DNA of 64,000 bases, from positions 1-64,000 of the forward strand of contig JALCME010000015.1 of NCBI GenBank assembly GCA_022648295.1. The letters are read 5' to 3'. Shown here piece after piece: positions 10,680 to 19,310 of this stretch; position 1 is the stretch's first letter; each line of letters starts with the position of its first letter. The position numbers and the translations under genes were made by a program. A model generated the notes under the pieces. That model was given only the letters and a program-made list of their open reading frames with translations, was not told the origin of the DNA and made no database searches. The DNA comes from Bacteroides sp. Lineage in GTDB: Bacteria; Bacteroidota; Bacteroidia; Bacteroidales; Bacteroidaceae.

Positions 10680-10834
10680 TTCCAATATACAAAACAAAGC
10701 CCCAGAATAAATAACCATCCTCTTGATATATTGATTTTAGAGGTCAATATGACTTAGGTGAGAATTTAATATTCAACCTTTCGCTTAAAAAAGTATTTCC
10801 AATCCTTTCTTAGAATATATGTTTTGCCAAGACT

Positions 10835-11248
10835 TCATTCCGGTGACGTTCTCCATAATAAGAAATGTCCGCATGCCTGATACATTTCATGCTTTCCAAC
10901 AAAGAAATAATCGGCTTCCATCTTTTTCGAACTAGTGAATTTCCCTTCGAATTTTACGAAATACGGCTCAGTCACATCTTCTTGAGTAATTTGCTTACCG
11001 TATGGATTTAGAATGGTAACTACACCATCTTTGAACGTATATCGAGCCAATCCTGATTCATTGAAATCAGGGTCCAGACAGATGAAACTGACAAACTTCG
11101 TATTCTCAAACCTGATAGATAATGATGAGTCTTCGAAAACAGCCCCAACCGGAGGGGCTTGCATAACATAAGGAACGTCTTTGTCGTCATTATCACAGGA
11201 ACTCGCCAGCGATAAAAGCAGACATAAAATGAAATAATATTTTTTCAT
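10835..11248 (-). CDS. Small hypothetical lipoprotein
   Basis: MKKYYFILCLLLSLASSCDNDDKD lipoprotein signal; AT-rich codon usage like the host. Confidence 0.65.
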   Translation of the reverse strand: MKKYYFILCLLLSLASSCDNDDKDVPYVMQAPPVGAVFEDSSLSIRFENTKFVSFICLDPDFNESGLARYTFKDGVVTILNPYGKQITQEDVTEPYFVKFEGKFTSSKKMEADYFFVGKHEMYQACGHFLLWRTSPE

Positions 11249-11420
11249 AAGGTATCTTATAATAATAAATTGACCTAGTAAAGAAATCAGGTATAAACGT
11301 TACAGCATCATGGTAACAAAAATCACCATCCTATTTTCTACTGTCAAGCAATCAACCTGTTTGCGGGATACAAAAGTAATCATTTTTAATATAACACGAG
11401 ACTTTTTGTTGTTTTCTTTT

Positions 11421-11618
11421 TTGGGATATCAGATTGAGAAGGAACCCTATTATCTGGTGATGAACAACGTAGCCAATAAATGACTTCGAATCCTCTACAA
11501 CTTAACTCATAAAGAAAAACTATATGACAGGGGCTACATACAGATTGCCCCGGAAGTAATCAAGGAGTCAGAAAAGAAGAAAAAGCTAAGTGGGCTTCAT
11601 AACGTAAGTCATAGCTAA
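11421..11618 (+). pseudogene. Possible remnant of an IS110-type transposase C-terminus
   Basis: Conceptual translation LGYQIEKEPYYLVMNNVANK*LRILYNLTHKEKLYDRGYIQIAPEVIKESEKKKK with an in-frame stop. The 'ANK.LRI.Y.L......YD..Y' pattern resembles IS110 transposase C-termini. Confidence 0.35.
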
Positions 11619-11685
11619 GAAAAGAAGCAACAAGAGGAGAAAATATAAATAGTTGCATATCAGACAGTTGGCCAATGAGATAGAA

Positions 11686-11768
11686 TCTCGTAGAGCAAGA
11701 CCTCGTCGCTCTACGAGGAAAGCATGCTTGCTCTACGAGGAACAAGTCTTTCCCCGTAGAGCAAGCAT
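11686..11768. repeat. Cluster of short direct/inverted repeats based on CTCGTAGAGC / GCTCTACGAG
   Basis: ctcgtagagcaagacctcgtcgctctacgaggaaagcatgcttgctctacgaggaacaagtctttccccgtagagcaagcat: four copies of the core in both orientations. Confidence 0.75.
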
Positions 11769-11832
11769 ACCTTGTGCCGGTAAATTGACAACCAGATCAC
11801 AAAACCAGAAGAGATTTAAGGTGCAAGCTATC

Positions 11833-11862
11833 AAAAAAAGTCCCCGAACTCTTCCGGGGACT
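11833..11862 (-). terminator. Rho-independent terminator of the fimbrial operon
   Basis: On the minus strand: AGTCCCCGGAAGAGTTCGGGGACTTTTTTT, 46 bp downstream of the last stop codon. Confidence 0.9.
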
Positions 11863-11907
11863 ACAAACAAACAAATATAATCGTGATTCACATCATGGAT
11901 TTTTCTT

Positions 11908-13875
11908 CTATTCTTTTATGCAACGGATATTGAACCCGTATGCGCGGTTACTGTAATTGGCCGGATAGAGGTTTACCCTGGAAAAGGTGAGGCAGTTGGA
12001 ATAGCTCACCCCGTAGGCTGTTGAACTCCAGTAATAGCCCCCTTCCCCCGTACTTCCCAACTCCCCGTCACTGCGGTTGCGGAAGCCCGAGGCGGGATAA
12101 TAATCCCCCGCCTGCACGAAAGTCCTTCCGTAGTCTGCATTTATCCATCCGAAGTTCTCCGTTGAAAACGTCATCGGGGTGTACCAGGCTCCCGTTGCTC
12201 CGCCCGGAGGCACTTTCCAACCGTAGGGACAGGGGTCGTAAACCGTTTTAGTCTCCCCCCAGAGGGTACTCTTGCCCATGCCTCCGGTATTCGTGTACCA
12301 GTCATAAGGCAGGCCGGCTGAGAAGTAGAAGGTCAGTGGAAATCGGATGGAATAGCGCAGGTTATCACTCCTTCCCACCTGTTCCCTAGTGATCCGCGTC
12401 ATGCCGGTCTGGGAGTATAGATAGGGCTCCGCCGATTTCTCCAGGGTCACCGAAGCGGGAAAGGGATCCTTGCGGCCCCACTGGTAGAACAACCCGTAGG
12501 AGGCAGCCCCCACAGAGTCACTCAACGCCCCCAGGTTGCGGTCCATCCAGGTATGGTTATTCAGGGAGAGGTTCCCGGTGTCGGGGTCATAGCCGGTGAT
12601 CCAGATATGCCAGCTCCAGAGCAGGTTTCCCGAAGCATCCCGTATGCCTACCACGGCGTTCCCTTCCCCTCCCCGGGAACGTACGGTGAACAGCCCTCCG
12701 TTCCGGTCGTAGGCGGAAGCTTCCACTCCTAGGAGATTACCTGCGGACTGCCATACCACCACCGGGGTCCATCCCGATGCGGTCACCTGGGCAAGCTGTG
12801 TGCCGAGTGCACTCTGGTTGGCACGTCCCACGGGGATGGAGACCGTTCCTCCGGGGGCAAGCAGGTAGCTGTTGCTCCGCCGATCCTCCATAGAGACCCG
12901 TCCGTCGGAAGCATAAGAGGCATCTATCTTACATGAAAGGGCGTAATACGTATTTTCCTTCAGGTTATAGTCATTATAATCGTTATCCCCGGGATAGAGG
13001 CGGAGCACCACGTTTTTGCCCGCTTCCCCCGCTGTGGTGAGGAATCCCCGTATGGCCAGGTAAGTGGCCTGCTCCAGCCCGGTTTTAAGGGTGGGCTGCG
13101 TGGTGACATTGCCGCCTGTGCCCCGTCTGTTTGCAGGCAGGTAAAAGGTCCATGTTCCGCCCGCATTGGTCGCCTCCAGAGGATCCGCATCAAAGAAGTC
13201 CGTCTTTGCCGGTGAAAGCGGGAACGGCTCACTCTGCGAAGGGTGTAACGGTAGTGTCCGCAAGACGTTGCAGGCCTGTATTTCCCGTATCTGGACCCCG
13301 CTGAGTCCTTCGGAGGTATAGGCCGCATCCACGCGGGCCAACAGGCGTGTCAGGGGCAGGACGTATTGTTTCAATGAATCACCGGCCCTGAGGTCCACCT
13401 GCTCCAGTTGCCCGGACATGGGGATATAACGGAGAGCGGTGGGTGCGGAAAACAGGGCGGAACCTTCCACCTGAAGGGTCATGTCCTTAAAGCTCTCTTC
13501 ATCCGGGTGCAAGGCGGTGAAGGTGCTTTCGGGGACATTCGCCACGGCGTACAGGTTGACCCTTCCCGAGAGGAGTGAAACCTCCACCGTGTTGTTACCC
13601 GAAGTCTCCGTGAAGTAGCTTCCGATGAATTTACCATCCCTGAATTCCAGGATCCGGAGGTTGAACACACTGTTCTCGTCCACCCCCGAAGGAGCGTTTC
13701 CTGGGTCGGATTCCCCCTGCATGGGGGAAACCTCCCAGCCGATCCGCACCTTTACCGGAAGGTCTTCTTCCCCGGAAAAGGAGTTCTCTTCACTCTCCGA
13801 ACAGGAACAGAACCCCCATGAGAATAAAAACAGGGTCAATAACGGAATCCATACCGTCGCTTTCGTTTTTTTCAT
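11908..13875 (-). CDS. Fimbrial protein, DUF4906-like N-terminal region plus FISUMP-like C-terminal domain
   Basis: Start trimmed to MKKTKATVWIPLL (lipoprotein signal, FCSCSES). Paralogous to the 13939, 16059, 17219 and 19311 genes. C-terminus: YGLFYQWGRKDPFP...YDPCPYGWKVPP...YYWSSTAYG...RCIKE. Confidence 0.8.
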   Translation of the reverse strand: MKKTKATVWIPLLTLFLFSWGFCSCSESEENSFSGEEDLPVKVRIGWEVSPMQGESDPGNAPSGVDENSVFNLRILEFRDGKFIGSYFTETSGNNTVEVSLLSGRVNLYAVANVPESTFTALHPDEESFKDMTLQVEGSALFSAPTALRYIPMSGQLEQVDLRAGDSLKQYVLPLTRLLARVDAAYTSEGLSGVQIREIQACNVLRTLPLHPSQSEPFPLSPAKTDFFDADPLEATNAGGTWTFYLPANRRGTGGNVTTQPTLKTGLEQATYLAIRGFLTTAGEAGKNVVLRLYPGDNDYNDYNLKENTYYALSCKIDASYASDGRVSMEDRRSNSYLLAPGGTVSIPVGRANQSALGTQLAQVTASGWTPVVVWQSAGNLLGVEASAYDRNGGLFTVRSRGGEGNAVVGIRDASGNLLWSWHIWITGYDPDTGNLSLNNHTWMDRNLGALSDSVGAASYGLFYQWGRKDPFPASVTLEKSAEPYLYSQTGMTRITREQVGRSDNLRYSIRFPLTFYFSAGLPYDWYTNTGGMGKSTLWGETKTVYDPCPYGWKVPPGGATGAWYTPMTFSTENFGWINADYGRTFVQAGDYYPASGFRNRSDGELGSTGEGGYYWSSTAYGVSYSNCLTFSRVNLYPANYSNRAYGFNIRCIKE

Positions 13876-13938
13876 ATCAATTGATTTTATACTGCTTTTT
13901 CTAGTTGTCATGCTGTTTTATTATTTCTTCCGTACGTT

Positions 13939-16035
13939 TTAGTCTTTCACACACCGCACCGCATTGCCTGAGGCATTATAATCCTGCGTCCAATAATTGG
14001 ACATCGAACCATAGTTAAAAAAGACGGAACGGGCTATTCCGGTACTATATGAGGTCCAGTAATGTCCGGTGACATCCCCGGACATTCGGTGACCGTCCTC
14101 TGATGATAAATATCCGGTAGTCTGGAAAACAAGACCGGGGGCATTATTCACCTGATAACGGTTCGGCTTCCAATTCCAGGTGAAATAAGAGAGATAGGAA
14201 AAGAGTCCGATGGTGGGCATCACGCGCCAGCCCGCCGGGCAAGGACCGTAAACAGCTCCGGAGGATCGGGAAAAGCCCGAATAAGAAGCTCCCGTAGTGG
14301 AATACCAGTCAGGGGATATTTCGGAATCGCAATAGAAGGTGGTCGGATTCCGGACGGAATTCTCATAATTGAGTTCCGCCGTGATCTGCACCACCGGAAA
14401 TCCTACTGCGCCGCCTTGCGCATCCACCGGAGCGGCCTGGCTCACGGACGACATGATCCGGCTGGGCGGGAACGGCTCTTTGCGTCCCCACTGGTACAGG
14501 CATCCGCAGGTCCAGCTGTCGGGGCTTTCCACGGAGGAGGTCTGCCCCAGGTTGTATTTCATCCACTGGTAACCGTAATAGGTGACGTAGTCACGGTCCG
14601 GGTCATAATCCGTGATCCAGATATGCCAGCTCCACAGGATATTCCCCCCGGCATCCTTCACCCCGACCAGGGCATTGCCTTTTGTGGCGTTACGGGCCAC
14701 CACCTTGAACTGTCCGTAACGGCGGCCGTAGGCAGGCACTTCCACCTCCACCAGGTCCGGACTGCTTTGCCAGATCAGCACCGGGGTCCAGCTATCCGAG
14801 TACACATCGGTGATCTGTGTACCGAGTTCACTCCTGTTGGCCTGTGCCACGGGGATGAACACGCTGTCCCCGGGGGATACGCGGTAGCAGTTGGCCAGCA
14901 CCGTGTCCCGTTGCAGCCGGGCATCGCTCAGGGATAAGCCGCTAATGCGGGTGGTCATCCGGTAAAAGGTGTTCCGCTTCAGGTTGTAATCGTTATAGGC
15001 ATCCCCTCCCGGATAAAGGCGGAAGGTGCAGGCATAACCGGCCGATCCCCTGAGAATGCCCCGTCCGGTGAGTTCCACATAGGTGGCATACTCCACTCCC
15101 GTTTTGTAACGTTCGTCCGTGGTCCCGTTCGTTCCGGCGCCCCGCAGGTTTTCCGGGACATAAAAGGTGAGGGTCCCCTGCGACGAGGCCGGATATTCGT
15201 AAGAGGTGGAGAAGAAATCCCCCGAAACGGGGGAAGCCGGATACAGGCCCGAAGGGGGATCATAGCGCATCCCCTTCACGAGGTTGCACAACCGTAGCGT
15301 ATGAAGCTCAACGGCATTGTTTGCATCCCCCTGTACGGTATAGTCCAGATCAATCCGGGCAAGCATACGGGTGAGCTCCACCCGCTGCGTATCCGGGTAA
15401 CCGGTTTCAGCGAGCAGGATGTTTTTCAGGGAAGCGCTCATGGGGATGCATTGGAGCCCTTCCCCGGGGGGGTAGAGCGCCGCCTGTTCCGAAGTAGCGC
15501 CCAGGACATCATTCAAGAACGTGGTTTCGTCCGCCGGAGCGGCATCAAAGGTATCGGAAGGTACATTGGCCACGAAATAGAGGTTGGCCGTGCCGGGAGT
15601 CAGTTTCACTTCGAAGACCGTATCGCTCAACTGGTCCACATACGCCCGGTCCGTGAGCAGACCGTTCTGGTATTCCAGGATATGAAGACAGGCCACCCGG
15701 TTCTCGTCCACCGTACCTGCTCCCGTGGAGCGGGTGGATACTCCCTTCCCGCCCATGGAAGCCGCCGAGACCGAAAAACGGAACGAAACGCCTTGTTCCC
15801 CCCGGTTGACCGGGGACAGCTCGTCCGAGCAACGACAGAATAATAGCAACAGGAGTCCGGACAGGAGCCTAAGGAAAGCGTAAAAGCCCCTTCGGGGAAC
15901 AAATGCGCCCTGCGGCGGCTTTGATACCGCTCCGGAGGAAGAAGTCACTTTCCTTTTTCCTCTCCTGCTCTCCCGGCGGGGAAATCCCGGACCGGGGAGC
16001 AGCTTTCTGGCTGAGGCTTTTCCTTTTGGTTTCAT
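13939..16035 (-). CDS. Fimbrial protein, DUF4906-like N-terminal region plus FISUMP-like C-terminal domain
   Basis: GVSTRSTGAGTVDENRVACLHILEYQNG...; C-terminus CLYQWGRKEPFP...YGPCPAGWRVMP...GHYWTSYSTG...VRCVKD. Confidence 0.8.
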   Translation of the reverse strand: MKPKGKASARKLLPGPGFPRRESRRGKRKVTSSSGAVSKPPQGAFVPRRGFYAFLRLLSGLLLLLFCRCSDELSPVNRGEQGVSFRFSVSAASMGGKGVSTRSTGAGTVDENRVACLHILEYQNGLLTDRAYVDQLSDTVFEVKLTPGTANLYFVANVPSDTFDAAPADETTFLNDVLGATSEQAALYPPGEGLQCIPMSASLKNILLAETGYPDTQRVELTRMLARIDLDYTVQGDANNAVELHTLRLCNLVKGMRYDPPSGLYPASPVSGDFFSTSYEYPASSQGTLTFYVPENLRGAGTNGTTDERYKTGVEYATYVELTGRGILRGSAGYACTFRLYPGGDAYNDYNLKRNTFYRMTTRISGLSLSDARLQRDTVLANCYRVSPGDSVFIPVAQANRSELGTQITDVYSDSWTPVLIWQSSPDLVEVEVPAYGRRYGQFKVVARNATKGNALVGVKDAGGNILWSWHIWITDYDPDRDYVTYYGYQWMKYNLGQTSSVESPDSWTCGCLYQWGRKEPFPPSRIMSSVSQAAPVDAQGGAVGFPVVQITAELNYENSVRNPTTFYCDSEISPDWYSTTGASYSGFSRSSGAVYGPCPAGWRVMPTIGLFSYLSYFTWNWKPNRYQVNNAPGLVFQTTGYLSSEDGHRMSGDVTGHYWTSYSTGIARSVFFNYGSMSNYWTQDYNASGNAVRCVKD

Positions 16036-16058
16036 ACCGTTTTCTTCATTCCATATGA

Positions 16059-17057
16059 TTAAGGTGCGGATAAACTGATGCGCGCATCCGATTTTGAGAT
16101 TCCGGCCACCGTGAGATTCATCCGGTAGACCGTATTCCGTTTCAGGTTGTAATCGTTATAGGCGTCCGCACCCGGATAAATCCGGTAGGTGAACCCCCAC
16201 CCGGAGGCGGTGACGCCTGAGAGTTCCACATAGGTGGCATACTCCACTCCCGTTTTATAGCGTTCGTCCGTGGTTTCATTCGTCCCGACGCCCCGTAGGT
16301 TCTCCGGGAGGTAAAAAGTAAAGCTTCCCCCGTTGTTATCCACCGCTTCATAGGCGGTGGATAAGAATTCCGCTCCGGTGGGGCTCACCGGATAGTTTCC
16401 CGTGGGGGAAGTATAGGAGAGACGGTTTGGAACGTTGCAAACCCGCAGTTGTTGAAGGCTCAGGGTGTCCCGGGCGCTTTCCACCAGGGAACAGTTGAGC
16501 TCGATCCGTGCGGCCATGCGGGTGAGCACCACCTGCTGGGTATCGGGGTACCCGGTATCCCCCAGCGTCACTCCCGTGAGCATCCCGGACATGGGCAGGC
16601 ACTGGAGCCCGGTCGCAGGGATATAGAGCACCCCGCTCTCCGAAGAGATGTTCCGTACGGCGGAAAGGAAGGCGGTTTCGTCCGCCGGAGCGGCATCGAA
16701 GGCACCGGACGGGACATTGGCCACAAAATAGAGGTTGGCCGTGCCCCGGGTGAGGCGTACATCGAACACTGTATCGCTGAGCTGATCCACAAAGGCCTGA
16801 TCCGTCAGAATCCCTTCCTGGTATTCGAGGATATGGAGGCAGGCCACCCGGTCCTCACCCACCGTGCCCGCTCCGGTGGAACGGGTGGCTTCCCCGTTCA
16901 TTGCCACGGGGGACAGCGAGAAGCGTGCCAAGCCCTTTTCGTCCTGCGGACTCCCCGTGGGGAGGCTATCCGAGCAGGAGAACAGGAGGGAAAGCCCCAG
17001 GGCAAGCAGCCCGGGAACTATCAAAGGGAAGGCGGTTCTTTTTCTTCTTTTCTTCAT
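16059..17057 (-). CDS. Short-form fimbrial protein (DUF4906-like region only, no C-terminal domain)
   Basis: Highly similar to the N-terminal half of the 13939-16035 product; ends at ...GISKSDARISLSAP*. Confidence 0.8.
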   Translation of the reverse strand: MKKRRKRTAFPLIVPGLLALGLSLLFSCSDSLPTGSPQDEKGLARFSLSPVAMNGEATRSTGAGTVGEDRVACLHILEYQEGILTDQAFVDQLSDTVFDVRLTRGTANLYFVANVPSGAFDAAPADETAFLSAVRNISSESGVLYIPATGLQCLPMSGMLTGVTLGDTGYPDTQQVVLTRMAARIELNCSLVESARDTLSLQQLRVCNVPNRLSYTSPTGNYPVSPTGAEFLSTAYEAVDNNGGSFTFYLPENLRGVGTNETTDERYKTGVEYATYVELSGVTASGWGFTYRIYPGADAYNDYNLKRNTVYRMNLTVAGISKSDARISLSAP

Positions 17058-17183
17058 TTAATGTTGTATCAGGTAACCGTATGCAACCAATCCCAACAGC
17101 AACGCCAGCAGGCAACAGGCCAGCCCACGCATCAAAGGGTTGAACCACGGACAATCGTAAAAATAAATCAGTCGTTTTTTCAT
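17058..17183 (-). CDS. Candidate 41-aa single-TM small protein, absent from the ORF track
   Basis: Translation MKKRLIYFYDCPWFNPLMRGLACCLLALLLGLVAYGYLIQH*. The stop codon directly abuts the ATG of the next gene (..CATTAAATG..). Confidence 0.55.
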   Translation of the reverse strand: MKKRLIYFYDCPWFNPLMRGLACCLLALLLGLVAYGYLIQH

Positions 17184-17218
17184 AAAGAGTCGGTTTTTAA
17201 GGGTTATATGATGTCCGT

Positions 17219-19309
17219 CTATTTTTCTTTTACACAACGGATAGGAAGTGCATTGGCTGTGCCAAAAGAATTCACAAAAGAGTATGAACCACTACTGGAC
17301 ATTTCAGCCCTATAAGCCTGCTCATTAGTGTTCCCTGTATAGGGTGAACATGTCCATAAACGTATATAGCTAGGAGATGTAGCCATACTATTAGACCATG
17401 AACCAGTATAGCTTCTATAAGCTGTAGGCAGGAATCTAAAAACATTGGGATTAACCCCTCTCCCATACATATAAGAATTAGAGGACCATGTCCAATCAGC
17501 TGATGAGAATCCCTGATAGGCTTCTATCGGAGGTACTCTCCATCCCTCCGGACAAGGATCGTAAAGCGTTTTGGAGGTTTCGCTCCAATATTGCCGGGTA
17601 TATTCATTCTCCGAACCGGAAAGCCAGTGATTAGATAAGTTATTAGTACGAACAAAGGTCGTCGGGTTACGTATCGAATATTCCAGATCAAAAGTTGATG
17701 TAGCGTTATTTACTAAAGTTTCTGCCAGTGGACTATAAGGAGGAGTATGAGTAGTCGTACTAGAAGCGCTAGATGGTGGATTAAACGGATCTTTACGTCC
17801 CCACTGGTAAACCAGACCATTGGTATAAGTACCCGGACTCGTACTCGGGAAAGATGTTTGCCCGATATTCGCCCCCATCCAGGTATATCCATTGTAATCA
17901 AAAATATAATTCTGTAGATTGGGAGCTACCCAAACCAGCCAGCTCCACAGAATATTCCCCTCGGCATCCTGAATTCCCACACAAGCATTGTAATTACCAT
18001 TAAGTTTAAGCCCGAACTTTCCATAGGCCCGCAGCGCAGGGGTGTCAATTAAAATAGAATTGGCTAAAGTAGTCCATGCCCATAGCACCACGGGAGTCCA
18101 GGCCGTGGAGGAGGTGACATCGGGAATCTGGATACCCAGTTCGCTGCGGTTGGCCTGCTGCACATTGATATATGCCGTGTCCGCATTCGAGTAAAGCACA
18201 TAGGTATTGGCCACATGTTCATAAGTCCTTGTCACCCTCGAATCGGATATGGAAAGCCCGGTTAGGTTCGAGGTGAGGGTGTAGTAATGGTTGCGGCGGA
18301 TGTTGTAATCGTTGTAATTGTCTCCGCCCGGATAAATGCGGTAGCTGTAGCGGTAACCGGCGTTGGACATATCGTGATTCAATCCCTGCAACTCAATGTA
18401 GGTGGCATAGTCCACCCCTCCCTTGTATTTGGGCTGCGTGGTGGCGTTATCACCCGTCCCTCTGAGGTTCTCCGGCACATAAAAGGTCAGGGTTCCCCCA
18501 TCATTGCCCGCCGGTTCATACGCTGTGTCGAACACGCTCGAGGTGTCCGGCTGCGCCGGATAAACGCCCTGCGGGGGATAGTACTGGCAACTGTCCCGCA
18601 CATTGCACAGGCGGATCCGGTCCACGGCAAACTGCTGCTTAAGCGTACTACTCAGCGTATAGGTGAAGTCAATGCGCGCCAGCAGGCGGGTCATCTCAAT
18701 GGTCTGGCTGTCCAGGTAGCCGGTGACGGGAACCGTTATCCCGGTGAGCTGTGCAAACATGGGGATGCATTTGATGTTCGCATCCGTGAGAAAAAACATT
18801 CCTTCCTCCGAGGTCGCCGAGGTGGCGGTGGTGAAGAAGGTGGCTTCATCCTGTGGCGGAGAGGCGAAAAGCGTGGAAGAAACATTGGCCACGAAATAAA
18901 GGTTGCTCAGCCCGGGTGCAAGTTCCACCTCAAAATCCACCGTGCTCAGATCGCCGATGAAATACTTGGTCACAAAGCTTCCCCCCTGGTATTGTAACAG
19001 CCAGATGTTCTGAATCAGGTTTTCATCAATGTCCGCCGGCGTGGTGGAACGGGTCTTCGTTTGCCCCTGCATGGGGGCCACCCCGAGCGAAAAGCGTGCC
19101 CGGACCAGGTCGTCCCGTTTTCCCGGAGTGTTTTTCACCGAATACTCGTCCGTGCAGGAGAACAGGGCCGTCAGCACTAGAAGCGCTAAAAGCATGAACT
19201 CTTTCCTTTTCATGATACTTCTGTTTTTATTGTTAGTTTTCTTTTCCATATCTTTTTCTTTCCAATCCTTTTTCGTTTCTCTTTCCTCTTTTTTTTCTTT
19301 ATCCCTCAT
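17219..19309 (-). CDS. Fimbrial protein, DUF4906-like N-terminal region plus FISUMP-like C-terminal domain
   Basis: KTRSTTPADIDENLIQNIWLLQYQGG...; C-terminus GLVYQWGRKDPFNP...YDPCPEGWRVPP...IRCVKEK. The true start is probably at the internal MKRKEFMLLALLVLTALFSC. Confidence 0.8.
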   Translation of the reverse strand: MRDKEKKEERETKKDWKEKDMEKKTNNKNRSIMKRKEFMLLALLVLTALFSCTDEYSVKNTPGKRDDLVRARFSLGVAPMQGQTKTRSTTPADIDENLIQNIWLLQYQGGSFVTKYFIGDLSTVDFEVELAPGLSNLYFVANVSSTLFASPPQDEATFFTTATSATSEEGMFFLTDANIKCIPMFAQLTGITVPVTGYLDSQTIEMTRLLARIDFTYTLSSTLKQQFAVDRIRLCNVRDSCQYYPPQGVYPAQPDTSSVFDTAYEPAGNDGGTLTFYVPENLRGTGDNATTQPKYKGGVDYATYIELQGLNHDMSNAGYRYSYRIYPGGDNYNDYNIRRNHYYTLTSNLTGLSISDSRVTRTYEHVANTYVLYSNADTAYINVQQANRSELGIQIPDVTSSTAWTPVVLWAWTTLANSILIDTPALRAYGKFGLKLNGNYNACVGIQDAEGNILWSWLVWVAPNLQNYIFDYNGYTWMGANIGQTSFPSTSPGTYTNGLVYQWGRKDPFNPPSSASSTTTHTPPYSPLAETLVNNATSTFDLEYSIRNPTTFVRTNNLSNHWLSGSENEYTRQYWSETSKTLYDPCPEGWRVPPIEAYQGFSSADWTWSSNSYMYGRGVNPNVFRFLPTAYRSYTGSWSNSMATSPSYIRLWTCSPYTGNTNEQAYRAEMSSSGSYSFVNSFGTANALPIRCVKEK

Positions 19310-19310
19310 T

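Noticed and set aside
10510-10710. 66-aa plus-strand ORF beginning in the riboswitch tail
   Set aside because: It starts (GTG) within the aptamer's last conserved box, and the peptide has no protein-like features. Kept only as context for the orphan riboswitch.
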